From: Negativicutes bacterium
GTDB taxonomy: Bacteria; Bacillota; JAAYKD01
DNA: 53,516 bases
Assembly (NCBI GenBank): GCA_021372785.1
Contig: JAJFTT010000027.1
Span: forward strand, 1 to 53,516
Direction of reading: 5' to 3'
Positions within the stretch are counted from its first letter, which is position 1; each line of letters begins with the position of its first letter. Shown here in pieces: positions 52,685 through 53,516 of this stretch. The notes under the pieces were generated by a model. The model was given only the letters and a program-made list of their open reading frames with translations. It did no database searches and was not told where the DNA came from. A program made the position numbers and the translations under genes.

Positions 52685-53304
52685 AACGTTGCAGCCTCGG
52701 CTGAATTTGCCCGCCGGCAGCTTGGCGGGCAAAGCAGCAAACCATTCTGCGCCAGAAAGTCATGCATTGCCGGCGCGCAGGGCAGGTGATCAAGCAACCG
52801 CGCGCCTTGTGTGGCACAAAACAAGGCTTCCAGTTCGTCGTGATAAAGCAAAAGATCGGGATTGAGACGGGTTCGTTCAATCATCCGGGCCAGATTCGCC
52901 CGGCTTTTCCAAACACCTAAAAGGATACGCTCGGAGCGAAAGAATTCTGCCAGCCGCTGCCGTACAAAAGGCAGCTGCAGTTCAATACCGCCGATTTCAT
53001 CCAGAATCAGAAAAGGTTGATTTTCAGTCAGCGCAGTGAAAGAGCGCAGGAAATCCTCTGCTGAAAACTGCGCGCCGTTTGGCGTGATTTGCAGGAAAAT
53101 ATTGGCTTGTTCCGCCGCCTCCGACCAATCAGGAGAAAGCGCTGCCGCCGCCGGGGTCAGGCAATAGGCCAAAAGACCGTTCGGCAGCCGCATTCGCTGC
53201 ACGATAAAGCCTCCGGCCGGCCGTTTTGCTTGTTGTAGAGTTTGCAGCAGGAGACTCGTCTTACCGCTGCCGGAAGGTCCCTGCAACAGCAGCTTGGAGA
53301 TCAT
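52681..53304 (-). CDS. Small P-loop NTPase (THEP1/DUF2478-like)
   Basis: The 207-residue protein has Walker A GPSGSGKTSLLLQ near the N-terminus and Walker B-like FLILDEIGGIEL with a conserved E-I-G. This matches nucleoside-triphosphatase proteins of the THEP1 and DUF2478 type, the latter repeatedly linked to molybdenum genes. It overlaps the partial upstream regulator and the downstream permease by 4 bases each, so the three are translationally coupled. It has no ABC signature and is not the transporter's own ATPase. Exact role is unknown. Confidence 0.75.
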   Translation of the reverse strand: MISKLLLQGPSGSGKTSLLLQTLQQAKRPAGGFIVQRMRLPNGLLAYCLTPAAAALSPDWSEAAEQANIFLQITPNGAQFSAEDFLRSFTALTENQPFLILDEIGGIELQLPFVRQRLAEFFRSERILLGVWKSRANLARMIERTRLNPDLLLYHDELEALFCATQGARLLDHLPCAPAMHDFLAQNGLLLCPPSCRRANSAEAATL

Positions 53305-53516
53305 TGCGTTTCGCCTCCCGGCAGATATTGGCTGAAATTCGCCTGGAATAATTGTTCGGAATAGAGTTCCAGGTCGCGTTTCATTTTGAGAAACATCGTT
53401 AAAAATTGCGTGCCCTCTGCGGTGAGCTGCGAGCTGCCGCCGCGCTCCCCGCCGGGATGGCTGTCCAGTAAAGCAAAACCCAATTGGCTCTCGGCAGTCT
53501 TGATCATGTTCCAGCC
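53301..53516 (-). CDS. ModE/LysR-type DNA-binding regulator, 5' end outside the window
   Basis: Only the C-terminal 71 codons are present: WNMIKTAESQLGFALLDSH, GGERGGSSQLTAEGTQFLTM. This is the second half of the winged-helix N-terminal domain of ModE, with the family's G-G-x-x-G-G-S-x-L-T signature. The absence of downstream Mop domains shows it is the short, single-domain kind. Being first in the operon it likely controls it in response to molybdate or an oxyanion. The start codon lies beyond position 53516. Confidence 0.75.
   Translation of the reverse strand, partial: GWNMIKTAESQLGFALLDSHPGGERGGSSQLTAEGTQFLTMFLKMKRDLELYSEQLFQANFSQYLPGGETQ

Overview
The window is a chromosome segment of about 53.5 kb from a low-to-medium GC, probably strictly anaerobic member of the Bacillota. 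It looks Clostridia-like, but I cannot name a family. The evidence is the gene order around the replication origin (mnmG-rsmG side, mnmE, jag, yidC, yidD, rnpA, rpmH | oriC | dnaA, dnaN, yaaA, recF, remB, gyrB, gyrA), an oxygen-sensitive class III ribonucleotide reductase (NrdD/NrdG), a 2-hydroxyacyl-CoA dehydratase-type radical system, many ferredoxin-type [4Fe-4S] motifs, strong AGGAGG ribosome binding sites, and frequent TTG/GTG starts. No tRNA, rRNA or CRISPR array was seen.

Layout. 1-4.0 kb: two peptidases (PepC; an M20 amidohydrolase) and a D-2-hydroxyacid dehydrogenase. 4.0-11.1 kb: the leftward ribosome/tRNA-modification and membrane-insertion block (rsmG, mnmG, mnmE, jag, yidC, yidD, rnpA, rpmH), with a decayed 3' piece of an isopentenyl-diphosphate isomerase gene directly after rsmG. 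11.1-11.6 kb: oriC, with DnaA boxes and divergent promoters for rpmH and dnaA. 11.6-20.6 kb: the rightward replication block; a second group of DnaA-box-like sequences lies between remB and gyrB. 20.6-34.9 kb: mixed housekeeping and accessory genes, including a SWIM zinc-finger protein, a methyltransferase, a BlaI/BlaR1-type repressor-sensor pair with two visible operators, a NIF3-like protein, pyrophosphatase, a ferredoxin-nitroreductase, Tag glycosylase, a PLC-like protein behind a Fur-like box, and a dehydratase activase/dehydratase pair split into two genes.

35.1-40.2 kb is an accessory island: the 3' end of an IS1634-like transposase, an ISL3-type element with inverted terminal repeats and a deleted transposase core, a DUF4143 ATPase tail cut at the element's end, a large PLD-nuclease/SF2-helicase protein that may be a stand-alone restriction or defence enzyme, and a decayed reading frame.

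40.2-45.4 kb holds a ZIP metal transporter and then a rightward operon (DUF5320 protein, NifX-like protein, two P-loop ATPases with inserted ferredoxin domains, and an Mrp-NifX fusion) behind a promoter with a perfect palindromic operator and a second half-conserved copy. This is the best candidate in the window for an undescribed metal- or Fe-S-cofactor system. 46.2-49.4 kb: nrdG and nrdD with a NrdR box and promoter between them; NrdD carries a C-terminal glutaredoxin-like domain. 49.6 kb: an unexplained nested hairpin. 49.8-53.5 kb: a leftward operon, cut by the window end, encoding a ModE/LysR-like regulator, a small P-loop NTPase and a FecB/FecCD/FecE-class ABC importer; the context suggests molybdate/tungstate rather than iron or cobalamin, but this is inference.

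Genes left of the origin run mostly leftward and genes right of it rightward, as expected for transcription co-oriented with bidirectional replication.
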